Positions 54,759-62,673 of a DNA stretch of 64,000 bases are shown here, piece after piece. The translations under genes were made by a program, and so were the position numbers. The stretch covers positions 3,569,501 to 3,633,500 of the forward strand of contig JAMLJB010000001.1 of NCBI GenBank assembly GCA_023953835.1, given 5' to 3'. Under the pieces are notes generated by a model, which was not told the origin of the DNA, ran no database searches, and saw nothing but the letters and a program-made list of their open reading frames with translations. How positions within the stretch are numbered: position 1 is the stretch's first letter; each line of letters starts with the position of its first letter. This DNA is from Rhizobiaceae bacterium (lineage in GTDB: Bacteria > Pseudomonadota > Alphaproteobacteria > Rhizobiales > Rhizobiaceae).

Positions 54759-56168
54759 ATGACGACAGCCGCTGACATCATGAAGCAGATCAAGGACAAT
54801 GACGTGAAATTCGTCGACCTTCGCTTCACAGACCCCAAGGGCAAATTGCAGCATGTGACGATGGATGTCGTCGAGGTGGACGAGGACATGTTCGCCGACG
54901 GCGTGATGTTCGACGGTTCGTCCATCTCGGGCTGGAAGGCCATCAACGAGTCCGACATGGTGCTCATGCCCGACACCGCAACGGTGCATATGGACCCGTT
55001 CTTCGCGCACTCGACCATGGTCGTGATGTGCGACATCCTCGACCCGGTCTCCGGCGAGGCCTATAACCGCGATCCGCGCGGCACCGCGAAGAAGGCCGAG
55101 GCCTATCTCAAGGCGGAAGGCATCGGCGACACCATCTTTGTCGGTCCGGAAGCCGAGTTCTTCGTGTTCGACGACGTGAAGTACAAGGCCGATCCCTACA
55201 ACACCGGCTTCAAGCTGGACTCCAGCGAGCTGCCGTCGAACGACGACACCGAATATGAGACCGGCAACCTTGGCCACCGTCCGCGCATCAAGGGCGGCTA
55301 TTTCCCGGTTCCGCCGATCGACTCCTGCCAGGACATGCGTTCCGAAATGCTCGCCGTCCTTGCCGAGATGGGCGTGCGTACAGAGAAGCACCACCACGAA
55401 GTCGCTGCCGCGCAGCACGAACTCGGCCTGAAGTTCGACACGCTGGTCCGCAACGCCGACAAGATGCAGCTCTACAAGTATGTCGTGCATCAGGTCGCGA
55501 ACGCCTACGGCAAGACCTCGACCTTCATGCCGAAGCCGGTTTTCGGCGACAATGGTTCGGGCATGCATGTTCACATGTCGATCTGGAAGGGTGGCAAGCC
55601 GACCTTCGCTGGCAATGAATATGCCGGCCTTTCCGAGTCCTGCCTTTATTTCATCGGCGGCGTCATCAAGCACGCCAAGGCAGTCAACGCCTTCACCAAC
55701 CCGCTGACCAACTCCTACAAGCGCCTGGTGCCGGGCTATGAAGCTCCGGTCCTGCTCGCTTACTCGGCCCGCAACCGCTCGGCGTCCTGCCGTATTCCGT
55801 TCGGCTCCTCGCCGAAGGCAAAGCGCGTCGAAGTCCGCTTCCCCGATCCGGGCGCAAATCCCTATCTCGGCTTCGCGGCGCTGCTGATGGCAGGGCTCGA
55901 CGGCATCAAGAACAAGATCCATCCCGGCCAGCCGATGGACAAGGATCTTTACGACCTGCCGCCGAAGGAACTCAAGAAGATCCCGACCGTTTGCGGCTCG
56001 CTGCGTGAGGCGCTCCAGAGCCTCGACAAGGATCGCGGCTTCCTCAAGGCGGGCGGCGTGTTCGACGACGACCAGATCGATGCGTTCATCGAACTGAAGA
56101 TGGCCGAAGTGATGCGCTTCGAAATGACGCCGCATCCGGTCGAGTTCGACATGTACTATTCGGTCTAA
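54759..56168 (+). CDS. glnA: Glutamine synthetase, type I
   Basis: This 469-residue dodecameric enzyme makes glutamine from glutamate, ammonia and ATP. Signatures include MFDGSSISGWKAINESDM, the ATP-binding FMPKPVFGDNGSGMHVHMS and the glutamate site near NRSASCRIP. The adenylylation tyrosine lies in KDLYDLPPKELKKI. It lies 51 bases after glnB and is likely co-transcribed from the sigma-54 promoter. A strong terminator follows (56191-56222). Confidence 0.98.
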   Translation: MTTAADIMKQIKDNDVKFVDLRFTDPKGKLQHVTMDVVEVDEDMFADGVMFDGSSISGWKAINESDMVLMPDTATVHMDPFFAHSTMVVMCDILDPVSGEAYNRDPRGTAKKAEAYLKAEGIGDTIFVGPEAEFFVFDDVKYKADPYNTGFKLDSSELPSNDDTEYETGNLGHRPRIKGGYFPVPPIDSCQDMRSEMLAVLAEMGVRTEKHHHEVAAAQHELGLKFDTLVRNADKMQLYKYVVHQVANAYGKTSTFMPKPVFGDNGSGMHVHMSIWKGGKPTFAGNEYAGLSESCLYFIGGVIKHAKAVNAFTNPLTNSYKRLVPGYEAPVLLAYSARNRSASCRIPFGSSPKAKRVEVRFPDPGANPYLGFAALLMAGLDGIKNKIHPGQPMDKDLYDLPPKELKKIPTVCGSLREALQSLDKDRGFLKAGGVFDDDQIDAFIELKMAEVMRFEMTPHPVEFDMYYSV

Positions 56169-56190
56169 TCAACCCACCGGCACTATCAGG

Positions 56191-56222
56191 AAAAACCCCG
56201 GGGTTCGCGCCCCGGGGTTTTT
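56191..56222 (+). terminator. Intrinsic terminator of glnB-glnA
   Basis: AAAAACCCCGGGG and CCCCGGGGTTTTT form a 13-base-pair stem around a six-base loop (TTCGCG), followed by CTTTT. Confidence 0.92.
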
Positions 56223-56233
56223 CTTTTGCGCGC

Positions 56234-56270
56234 AAAAAAGAAAGTGGCGCGGAGGATATCCGCGCCACTC
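56234..56270 (-). terminator. Intrinsic terminator of the MFS gene
   Basis: AGTGGCGCGGA (56243-56253) and TCCGCGCCACT (56259-56269) form an 11-base-pair stem. On the minus strand it is followed by a T-rich run (TTCTTTTTT). It lies back to back with the glnA terminator. Confidence 0.88.
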
Positions 56271-56295
56271 TTGATATAGGTCGATTGGACCGGGA

Positions 56296-58182
56296 TCAGT
56301 CCTTGGCGTGCAGGTTGGTGCCGAGCGTATCGCGCACAAACAGCGTGCCGATGACCAGCGACATGGCCGAAATCGCGATCGGATACCAGAGCCCGTAGTA
56401 GATGTCGCCGGCCGCCGCGCTCATCGCGAAAACGGTGGCAGGCAGCAGGCCGCCAAACCAGCCGTTGCCGATGTGATAGGGCAGCGACATGCCGGTGTAC
56501 CGGATGCGGGTCGGGAACATCTCGACCAGGATGGCGGCGATGGGACCGTAGACCATGGTCACGTACAGGACCAGCACGAACAGGATCGCAATGATCTTCG
56601 TCCAGTTCACCGCGGCCGGATCGGCAACCATGGTGAAGGTGCCGGCGCCGGGGATCGTATAGGTCGTCACCTCGGTTGCACTGGCAGCCTCTTCGGCGGT
56701 CAGGAGCTTCGCTTTAACCGCGTCCGCAACAGACATTGCCTTCTTCTCGCCGCTGCGAATTGTGTCCGCCATGAGCGAGAGCTCGGGATTGGCCGCAACG
56801 AATGCGTCAAGCTTCTGGTCGGCAACAGTCGCCGCTCCGCGCACCAGCGGATAGCCCGCATCATGGAGCGCCGAGTGGACCCCCTTCACGAAGGCCGCAT
56901 TCATGCCGCCGGCCTTGTCGCCTGCCGCGATGGCGTCATAGGACGTCACCGTCTCGTCCCCGATCTTGACCGTCGCGGGCGTGCCTGCGGCTGCAGTTTC
57001 GGCCACGTCATAGGGCACCGAATTCTTGGTGAGGAAGTCGGTTGCGATATCGCACGAGGTGGTGAACTTGCGAGTGCCGGTCGGGTTGAACTGGAAGTTG
57101 CAGTCTCCCGGAGCGGCGGTCACGGTTGCCCGCACGTTTTCCTGCGCGGCGGCGAGCGCCGGATTTGCGGCCCAGGTCAGCGCCTTGAACAGCGGGAAGT
57201 AGGTGACGATTGCAAGCAGCAGGCCAAGCATGATGATCGGCTTGCGGCCAACCTTGTCCGACAGCCAGCCGAAGAACACAAAGAACCCGGTGCCGAGCGC
57301 AAGCGAAATCGCGATCATGATGTTGACCGCCTGCCCGTCGACCTTGAGCACGTTCTGGAGGAAGAACAGGGCGTAGAACTGCCCGGTGTACCAGACGACG
57401 GCCTGACCGGCGGTGAGGCCAAGGAGCGCGAGAATGGCGATCTTGGCGTTCTTCCATTGTCCGAACGCCTCGGAAAGCGGCGCCTTGGACCCCTTGCCTT
57501 CAGCCTTCATGCGCTGGAACGTCGGAGATTCGTTCAACGAAAGACGAATCCAGACCGAGACGCCGAGCAGCAAAACGGAGAGCAGGAACGGCACGCGCCA
57601 GCCCCACGCGGCGAAGGTTTCCCTGCCAAGATAGGTCTGCACAGCAAGAATGATCAGCAGCGAAAGGAACAGGCCAAGCGTCGCAGTGGTCTGGATCCAC
57701 GATGTGTAGTAGCCGCGACGGTCGTCGGGCGAGTGCTCGGCCACATAGGTCGCCGCACCGCCATATTCGCCGCCAAGCGCAAGGCCCTGAAGCATGCGCA
57801 GCGCGATCAGGATGATCGGGGCCGCGATGCCGATGCTGGCCGAACCCGGCAGAAGGCCGACGAGGAAGGTCGAAAGACCCATGATGAGGATGGTTACGAG
57901 GAAGGTGTATTTGCGGCCCACAAGGTCGCCCAGACGACCGAAAACGAGCGCGCCGAACGGACGGACAAGGAAGCCCGCCGCGAATGCGAGCAGCGCGAAG
58001 ATGTTGCGCGTTGCTTCCGGATACTGGCTGAAGAAGGTTGCGCCGATGAATGCGGCGAGTGAACCGTACAGATAGAAGTCGTACCACTCGAAGACAGTTC
58101 CAAGCGACGAGGCGAAGATGACTTTCTTCTCCTCCCGCGTCATGCCGCGCGAACGATTGCCCGCAGCCGAAGCCATTGCCAT
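56296..58182 (-). CDS. MHS-type MFS transporter with large periplasmic insertion
   Basis: This 628-residue member of the metabolite:H+ symporter branch (ProP/KgtP/ShiA type) has LGTVFEWYDFYLYGSLAAFI at TM1, FGRLGDLVGRKYTFL in loop 2-3 and GGEYGGAATYVAEHSPDDRRG after TM4. Twelve membrane segments can be drawn. The protein is much longer than the usual 430-550 residues because of about 190 residues (roughly 336-528) between TM9 and TM10. That loop should face the periplasm and holds two cysteines (361 and 377). The substrate is unknown. The start at 58182 follows GGAGGGG. Confidence 0.9.
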   Translation of the reverse strand: MAMASAAGNRSRGMTREEKKVIFASSLGTVFEWYDFYLYGSLAAFIGATFFSQYPEATRNIFALLAFAAGFLVRPFGALVFGRLGDLVGRKYTFLVTILIMGLSTFLVGLLPGSASIGIAAPIILIALRMLQGLALGGEYGGAATYVAEHSPDDRRGYYTSWIQTTATLGLFLSLLIILAVQTYLGRETFAAWGWRVPFLLSVLLLGVSVWIRLSLNESPTFQRMKAEGKGSKAPLSEAFGQWKNAKIAILALLGLTAGQAVVWYTGQFYALFFLQNVLKVDGQAVNIMIAISLALGTGFFVFFGWLSDKVGRKPIIMLGLLLAIVTYFPLFKALTWAANPALAAAQENVRATVTAAPGDCNFQFNPTGTRKFTTSCDIATDFLTKNSVPYDVAETAAAGTPATVKIGDETVTSYDAIAAGDKAGGMNAAFVKGVHSALHDAGYPLVRGAATVADQKLDAFVAANPELSLMADTIRSGEKKAMSVADAVKAKLLTAEEAASATEVTTYTIPGAGTFTMVADPAAVNWTKIIAILFVLVLYVTMVYGPIAAILVEMFPTRIRYTGMSLPYHIGNGWFGGLLPATVFAMSAAAGDIYYGLWYPIAISAMSLVIGTLFVRDTLGTNLHAKD

Positions 58183-58402
58183 GGGTTTCCCCTCCCTTTC
58201 TCGGGTCGATTGCACTTGCGCCGCGCCTTCGATGGATTGTCCTATCGACTCCTCAGAACGCGAGCACTTCTCATTCTGGCACAAGCAAATTCTAAAGTGC
58301 AGCGATGCGATGGTCTTATGACTTTGGTATTAGAGAGGACGGAAGACCGGCACGCTTGCTCTTTGCTCGTTTTGTGACAGCATCGGTGCGGGAGGAGCAC
58401 GC

Positions 58403-58678
58403 ATGAATTTCCTGGGCATACTTGGCGAGCAGTTGACCGATCCGTTTCGCATCGCGCTGATGATCGGGCTGCTGATTACCGCCAACAACACCGCCGCGCA
58501 GATGGGGCGCGCGGTGCCTCTGGTGCTCGGCATCGTCTTTGTCGCGGTGCTGATACCCACCGCGTTTGGAAGCGAACCTCACGGCATGGCAATTTCGGTG
58601 GGTTTGGGAATCGTCGCGAACTTCCTGATATTCGCCGTATGTTGGGCAGTGATGGGTGTCATGCGGGGGGTGCGCTGA
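58403..58678 (+). CDS. Small membrane protein, function unknown
   Basis: This 91-residue protein has about three hydrophobic segments (FRIALMIGLLITANNTAAQMG, VPLVLGIVFVAVLIPTAFG, VGLGIVANFLIFAVCWAVMG). A GGAGGAGC lies just before the ATG. I do not recognise the family. Codon usage and GC content match the core genome, unlike the next gene. It is divergent from the MFS gene and convergent with the nuclease-like gene. Confidence 0.7.
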   Translation: MNFLGILGEQLTDPFRIALMIGLLITANNTAAQMGRAVPLVLGIVFVAVLIPTAFGSEPHGMAISVGLGIVANFLIFAVCWAVMGVMRGVR

Positions 58679-58788
58679 AACAGAAATTGAGGGTCCTCTC
58701 TAAGCAGCAAACCTGCATCCGCTGCATTATCGATGCACCAAAAAAGAAATATTCAATAGGGGGCTGGAAAAATTCGTCGGCGGCCGAG

Positions 58789-60264
58789 TTAAGCTTTGGA
58801 CGCTGACGGTTTGTTATCACTGCGGGCGTCGAGTAGCACGATGTCGCGACTATCCTCCAATTTGAGACGCTTTAAGATAGTTTGGACCCTCCTAAGCTGC
58901 TCAAAACTAAAATAGATAATAACTTTAATGCCCCGTTCTGCATCTGCTGCAGCTTGATAGACTTCAAGTTGCCTTTGGAGATTGGCTTCCAATGTCTTAT
59001 TCTTGGCAAGCTTCATCTCGACCAGAGTCTTATGGCGACCTCTGGACACATTGAAGTCAACCGGACCGCGGCCATCATTCGCCTCCGGGCCTATGTCTGA
59101 TCGGGTGCCAAACCACACAAGACGAAAGAGAATTTGGATGTCTCTTTCGCGCTCAACGGGTCGGCTATTTTTGTCATAAAATATGCGCCAACAGCCTTGA
59201 TCTTCTATGGCGTGCTTGAGATAAGCTAAGCGTGTATGGGCTTCGGCGTAGGTTCCACCAGCAATCTGATAGAAATCGGTCTGCTCAAGCTGCGGCTGCA
59301 CGATTTCTTGCATGCGTTTGGAAAAGAATATTTCTGTTAATAGAACTTTTTCCGCGCTAATATCTGCAGCGCTGTCCCCATTCATCTCCTTTAATTTAAT
59401 ATAGTAATCGATCAGCTCCGGGAATCGATGAATTGTTTCTGCAGCCGCAGCATGACGCTCTTTCGCTGTAGGTGGCTTCTTTGGCTTATGACGACGACTT
59501 AGCGCCAAGCTAAAATAATTGGATACTGACGCCCGCAACTGTGCGTCCGGTATGGCTTCTGGAATTTGCTCGAACCCTGATATCATGTCGGCTCGGTTAA
59601 TCCATGTATCGTCGCGGGTGAGCATGTCCTTAGGCGTAAGAAGAATGTAATCGCCGTTATACCAAGGCAAGCGATAGTTGCGCCGTTGCCAATTCTCAGT
59701 CTCATAGTTAAAAATGGCCCGGTCTACAGACACGAGACGCGCATAGTTTTCAGGGAGGTAGCTCCGAGCAAACTCTTCCGTATATCGGCACAGGAAGTCT
59801 TGGATGAGGTTTGTTACAAAGTCACTGATATTGTCCCGGCCTACGCCATCTGCGATCAAGCATACCTTCTCTAGATGACTACCTTCGGTAATGCTTTCCA
59901 CACCGAAATCACTAAAGACCGCACCGAGATTGGCATGCAATGTTCTGGCGAAGTCGATTCCCAGACCACTTCCACCATTGCCGACCATAGAAAACCCGAG
60001 CCAATTCTGCTTGACCTCTGGAAAGCAATACCAGTTTCGGAGCTGACCCTCGCTCACCGAACCGACGGCTGAACGATTACGCAAGAATACTAAGTAGTCA
60101 ATAATCTGTCGGTGAAGTGCTTGGTATTCCTCTTTGTCGCTGTGAAACAGCAAGAACGGGTCGATAAACAACGGCAGATCATTTATGATTGAAATATCGA
60201 AGGCTCCATAAGCCTCCAATATGGCAGGCTCGACGCCAAACGTATCACTAAAGAAAGTGCCCAT
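58789..60264 (-). CDS. Putative PD-(D/E)XK nuclease-domain protein, AT-rich, possible defence gene
   Basis: I do not recognise this 491-residue family. The C-terminal third carries a PD-(D/E)XK signature: Asp403 in RGPVDFNV, Glu416-x-Lys418 in LVEMKLAKN, and the RecB-type Q-x3-Y motif as Gln432-Tyr436 (QLEVY) on the next helix. The N-terminus opens with FDISIINDLPLFIDPFLLFHS; the middle is helical and without known motifs. Base composition is clearly lower in GC than all neighbours (26 G/C of 60 at 59281-59340), with rarer codons, suggesting horizontal acquisition. It sits alone between a small membrane gene and an ATP12 gene. A restriction-like or antiphage role is inference. The ribosome-binding site lies in a perfect palindrome (60271-60290). 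Confidence 0.75.
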   Translation of the reverse strand: MGTFFSDTFGVEPAILEAYGAFDISIINDLPLFIDPFLLFHSDKEEYQALHRQIIDYLVFLRNRSAVGSVSEGQLRNWYCFPEVKQNWLGFSMVGNGGSGLGIDFARTLHANLGAVFSDFGVESITEGSHLEKVCLIADGVGRDNISDFVTNLIQDFLCRYTEEFARSYLPENYARLVSVDRAIFNYETENWQRRNYRLPWYNGDYILLTPKDMLTRDDTWINRADMISGFEQIPEAIPDAQLRASVSNYFSLALSRRHKPKKPPTAKERHAAAAETIHRFPELIDYYIKLKEMNGDSAADISAEKVLLTEIFFSKRMQEIVQPQLEQTDFYQIAGGTYAEAHTRLAYLKHAIEDQGCWRIFYDKNSRPVERERDIQILFRLVWFGTRSDIGPEANDGRGPVDFNVSRGRHKTLVEMKLAKNKTLEANLQRQLEVYQAAADAERGIKVIIYFSFEQLRRVQTILKRLKLEDSRDIVLLDARSDNKPSASKA

Positions 60265-60270
60265 TCAGAC

Positions 60271-60290
60271 CCTTTGATGTAAATCAAAGG
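60271..60290. promoter_or_regulatory. Perfect 20-bp palindrome over the ribosome-binding site of the nuclease-like gene
   Basis: CCTTTGAT and ATCAAAGG flank GTAA. The core TTGAT-N4-ATCAA (60274-60287) matches the FNR/FixK consensus exactly. On the minus strand the right part supplies AAAGG, the ribosome-binding site, six bases before the start codon. It could be a repressor or FixK-type operator, or an RNA hairpin that hides the ribosome-binding site. Confidence 0.5.
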
Positions 60291-60340
60291 TTTCAATCCA
60301 TAACATTTAACAACGCAAACAGCCATAGCGCAGCTATAAA

Positions 60341-61174
60341 TTAACGCAATCGACTCAAAAAGTCCCACCGCCGCAGCGCCTTAAGCACCTTCACCGCAGC
60401 ACTGAAATCGCGGTGGCGGGCGTTGCGGCGGGCCAGCGCCTCGGCGTCCTGCCCCCAATGCTCGATCTGCCAGTCCTCATCGACATGGGCGGCGAGCCAT
60501 GCCTGCTCCGCGTCGATCTCTCCCGCCTCGACCGCCAGGGCCAGCAAGGCCGAGCCGGTCAGCGCGGTGATGACATGCAATGCCGCAAGGCGCAGCGCGC
60601 GCACCGCCGCCTCGTCACCCAGCCGGTTGGCGAGATGGATACGCAGCGCCTGAATAGCCATCGGGCTTTGCTTCACATGCATCACGCCCTCGGCGAGCGC
60701 CAGCCGGGCATGCAGCGCCTGTGCCGACCACTCCAGCACAGGGTCCCACATTTCATTCTGCCGCTCGACGAGGCCCTCCGGCGAATCCGCCCGGTAGCAG
60801 AGCATGTCAGATGAAGCGAACCGCAGAATGTCTTCCAGCACGGCCTCGGATTCGTTCGCAACGCCGTCAATCGCCGTGTTCACGAGCCGCGTAACCGGCA
60901 TGGAGACGGGGTCGATCTCATTGGCCTGCGCGTCGAACTCGTCTGCCACCAACCGTGCGGCCTCGGCGTTCGGCAGGATCACGGCTGCCCTGCCCGGTGT
61001 CCTGACCTGCCTGCCGTCAAGATGGACCGCAACGCCGCCATTTTCCTCGGCAAGCGCGACCGATTTGTAGAAGCGCTTCGGCAGGGGCGCCCGCATCTGG
61101 TTCTGCGCGCGGCGGGTCGGGTCGGCATCCGACAGATGCGAACCGGATTCGAGATCGTTCAATATCTCACGCAT
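60341..61174 (-). CDS. ATP12 family chaperone
   Basis: This 277-residue ATP12-family protein is the bacterial relative of the mitochondrial F1-ATPase alpha-subunit assembly chaperone. Typical runs are KRFYKSVALAEENGGVAVHL, LDGRQVRTPGR, PVTRLVNTAIDGV and DMLCYRADSPEGLVERQNEMWDP. The start at 61174 follows GGAG; the TTG at 61180 is an alternative. It lies downstream of the pseudouridine synthase in the usual alphaproteobacterial order, and the foreign nuclease gene lies just downstream. Confidence 0.92.
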   Translation of the reverse strand: MREILNDLESGSHLSDADPTRRAQNQMRAPLPKRFYKSVALAEENGGVAVHLDGRQVRTPGRAAVILPNAEAARLVADEFDAQANEIDPVSMPVTRLVNTAIDGVANESEAVLEDILRFASSDMLCYRADSPEGLVERQNEMWDPVLEWSAQALHARLALAEGVMHVKQSPMAIQALRIHLANRLGDEAAVRALRLAALHVITALTGSALLALAVEAGEIDAEQAWLAAHVDEDWQIEHWGQDAEALARRNARHRDFSAAVKVLKALRRWDFLSRLR

Positions 61175-61201
61175 TGGCAAACTCCGTCGCAGCGCATGCG
61201 G

Positions 61202-62185
61202 TCATCCCCGCTCCGCGTCCGCCTCGTCGAGGCCGAGCAGGTTCCAGCTCTGCTTCATATGGGGCGGCAGCGGGGCGGTTACATCGATCACGCCCCTATC
61301 CGGATGCGGAATGACGATCCGGCGCGCATGCAGGTGCAGCCGGTTCTGAATGCCGCCCGGAAACTCCCAGTTGGTATCCGCCTCGAAATATTTCGGGTCG
61401 CCGATGATCGGGTGCCCGATATGCGCGGCATGGACGCGAAGCTGGTGCGTGCGGCCCGTGTAGGGCTCCATTTCGAGCCAGGCGAGCGACTGACCCGCCT
61501 GCTCCACCACGCGATAGTAGGACACGGCGTGATCCGCGCCCTCCTCCCCATGCTTCGCAACGCGCATCCGGTCGCCGTCGCGCGTCTGCTCCTTGACCAG
61601 CCAGGTCGAAATTTTGTCCTCATGCTTGCGTGGAACGCCCTTCACCAGTGCCCAATAGGTCTTCTTGGTTTCGCGCGCACGGAACGCCTCGGCCAGTTTC
61701 ATGGCCGCTTGCCGGGTGCGGGCGACCACGAGCACACCCGACGTGTCGCGGTCGAGCCGGTGCACGAGCCGCGGCTTCTCGCCTTTCTGGTTGCGCCACG
61801 CCTCCAACATGTCGTCGACATGGCGCGATACGCCTGACCCGCCCTGCACCGCCAGTCCTGCGGGTTTGTTGAACACGAAAACCTTCGGATCTTCATGAAG
61901 CAGCATCTTCGACAGGACATCGGCATCGCCCTGATTGCGGATCGTATTCGCCGTCAACGGCGCATCGCCCTTGCGGTCCACCTCCAGCGGCGGCACGCGC
62001 ACCGTCTGCCCCGGCTCAAGCCGGGTGTCGGATTTGGCGCGACCGCCCTCCACGCGGATCTGGCCCGAACGCAGCAGCTTTTGCAGATGGCCGAAGCCAA
62101 GACCCGGATAGTGCGCCTTAAACCAGCGGTCGAGCCGCATGCCCTGTTCGTCCTTCTGAACGACAATCTGTTCGACGCCTGCCAT
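61202..62185 (-). CDS. RluA-family rRNA pseudouridine synthase (RluC-like)
   Basis: This 327-residue protein has an N-terminal S4 RNA-binding domain (GMRLDRWFKAHYPGLGFGHLQ) and an RluA catalytic domain. The catalytic Asp lies in RLVHRLDRDTSGVLVVA. PYTGRTHQLRVHAAHIGHPIIGD is the family C-terminal signature. RluC-type modification of 23S rRNA is likely, but RluC and RluD cannot be told apart with certainty here. The start at 62185 leaves a normal N-terminus (MAGVEQIVVQ). Confidence 0.92.
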   Translation of the reverse strand: MAGVEQIVVQKDEQGMRLDRWFKAHYPGLGFGHLQKLLRSGQIRVEGGRAKSDTRLEPGQTVRVPPLEVDRKGDAPLTANTIRNQGDADVLSKMLLHEDPKVFVFNKPAGLAVQGGSGVSRHVDDMLEAWRNQKGEKPRLVHRLDRDTSGVLVVARTRQAAMKLAEAFRARETKKTYWALVKGVPRKHEDKISTWLVKEQTRDGDRMRVAKHGEEGADHAVSYYRVVEQAGQSLAWLEMEPYTGRTHQLRVHAAHIGHPIIGDPKYFEADTNWEFPGGIQNRLHLHARRIVIPHPDRGVIDVTAPLPPHMKQSWNLLGLDEADAERG

Positions 62186-62226
62186 GCAAATTCCTTCATG
62201 CCGGCCAAGGCCGGTCCAGCCCCTAT

Positions 62227-62610
62227 CTATCCGATGCTGCGAACGAGCCAAAGGCCCGCGAACACCGCAACAAGCGAACCCACCACGCTGGCCGCCACGT
62301 AGAGCAGCGCGATCTCCGTGGTTCCGCGCTCCCACAGCGTCGCGAAATCCAGTGAAAACGCGGAAAAGGTCGTGAAGCCGCCAAGCACGCCTGTGGCGAG
62401 GAAGAGCCGCACCGCCTGGCTGTCGCCCGACCGGCGCGCCAGCACCGCAATGAGGACGCCCATCAGGAAGCATCCGATGAAATTCACCGCAATCGTGCCG
62501 TAGGGAAAGCTCGGCCCTGCAATTCGCATCGCCGCAATATTGGTGAGGTGTCGAAGGCCCGCACCGATCCCGCCGCCAAGTGCAACAACGAGCAGTTCAG
62601 TCACGTCCAT
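62227..62610 (-). CDS. crcB: Fluoride efflux channel
   Basis: This 127-residue Fluc (CrcB) channel has four membrane segments, forms a dual-topology dimer and exports fluoride. The signature GGFTTFSAFSLD and the N-terminal GGGIGAGLRHL are present, with GTIAVNFIGCFLMG in segment 2. I see no fluoride riboswitch consensus upstream. It lies between tig and the RluA-type gene. Confidence 0.95.
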   Translation of the reverse strand: MDVTELLVVALGGGIGAGLRHLTNIAAMRIAGPSFPYGTIAVNFIGCFLMGVLIAVLARRSGDSQAVRLFLATGVLGGFTTFSAFSLDFATLWERGTTEIALLYVAASVVGSLVAVFAGLWLVRSIG

Positions 62611-62622
62611 GCCTCCAAACAG

Positions 62623-62647
62623 GAAGGCCGCCTGAGCGGCGGCCTTC
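62623..62647 (-). terminator. Probable terminator of tig
   Basis: GAAGGCCGCC and GGCGGCCTTC form a perfect ten-base-pair stem with a five-base loop. The T tract after it on the minus strand is weak (CTGTTTGG). Confidence 0.6.
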
Positions 62648-62673
62648 GGATAACTTCGTGCAGCCGGACCCGC

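Noticed and set aside
58679..60340. Attachment-site repeats flanking the AT-rich gene
   Set aside because: I compared the two flanks by eye and found only six-base matches; no tRNA or integrase is nearby, so no integrative element is claimed.
60183..60368. 61-codon minus-strand frame overlapping the start of the nuclease-like gene
   Set aside because: It covers the palindrome and the start of the larger gene in another phase and lacks a ribosome-binding site.
62611..62673. Fluoride riboswitch before crcB
   Set aside because: The short space holds the tig terminator hairpin and no fluoride aptamer consensus.
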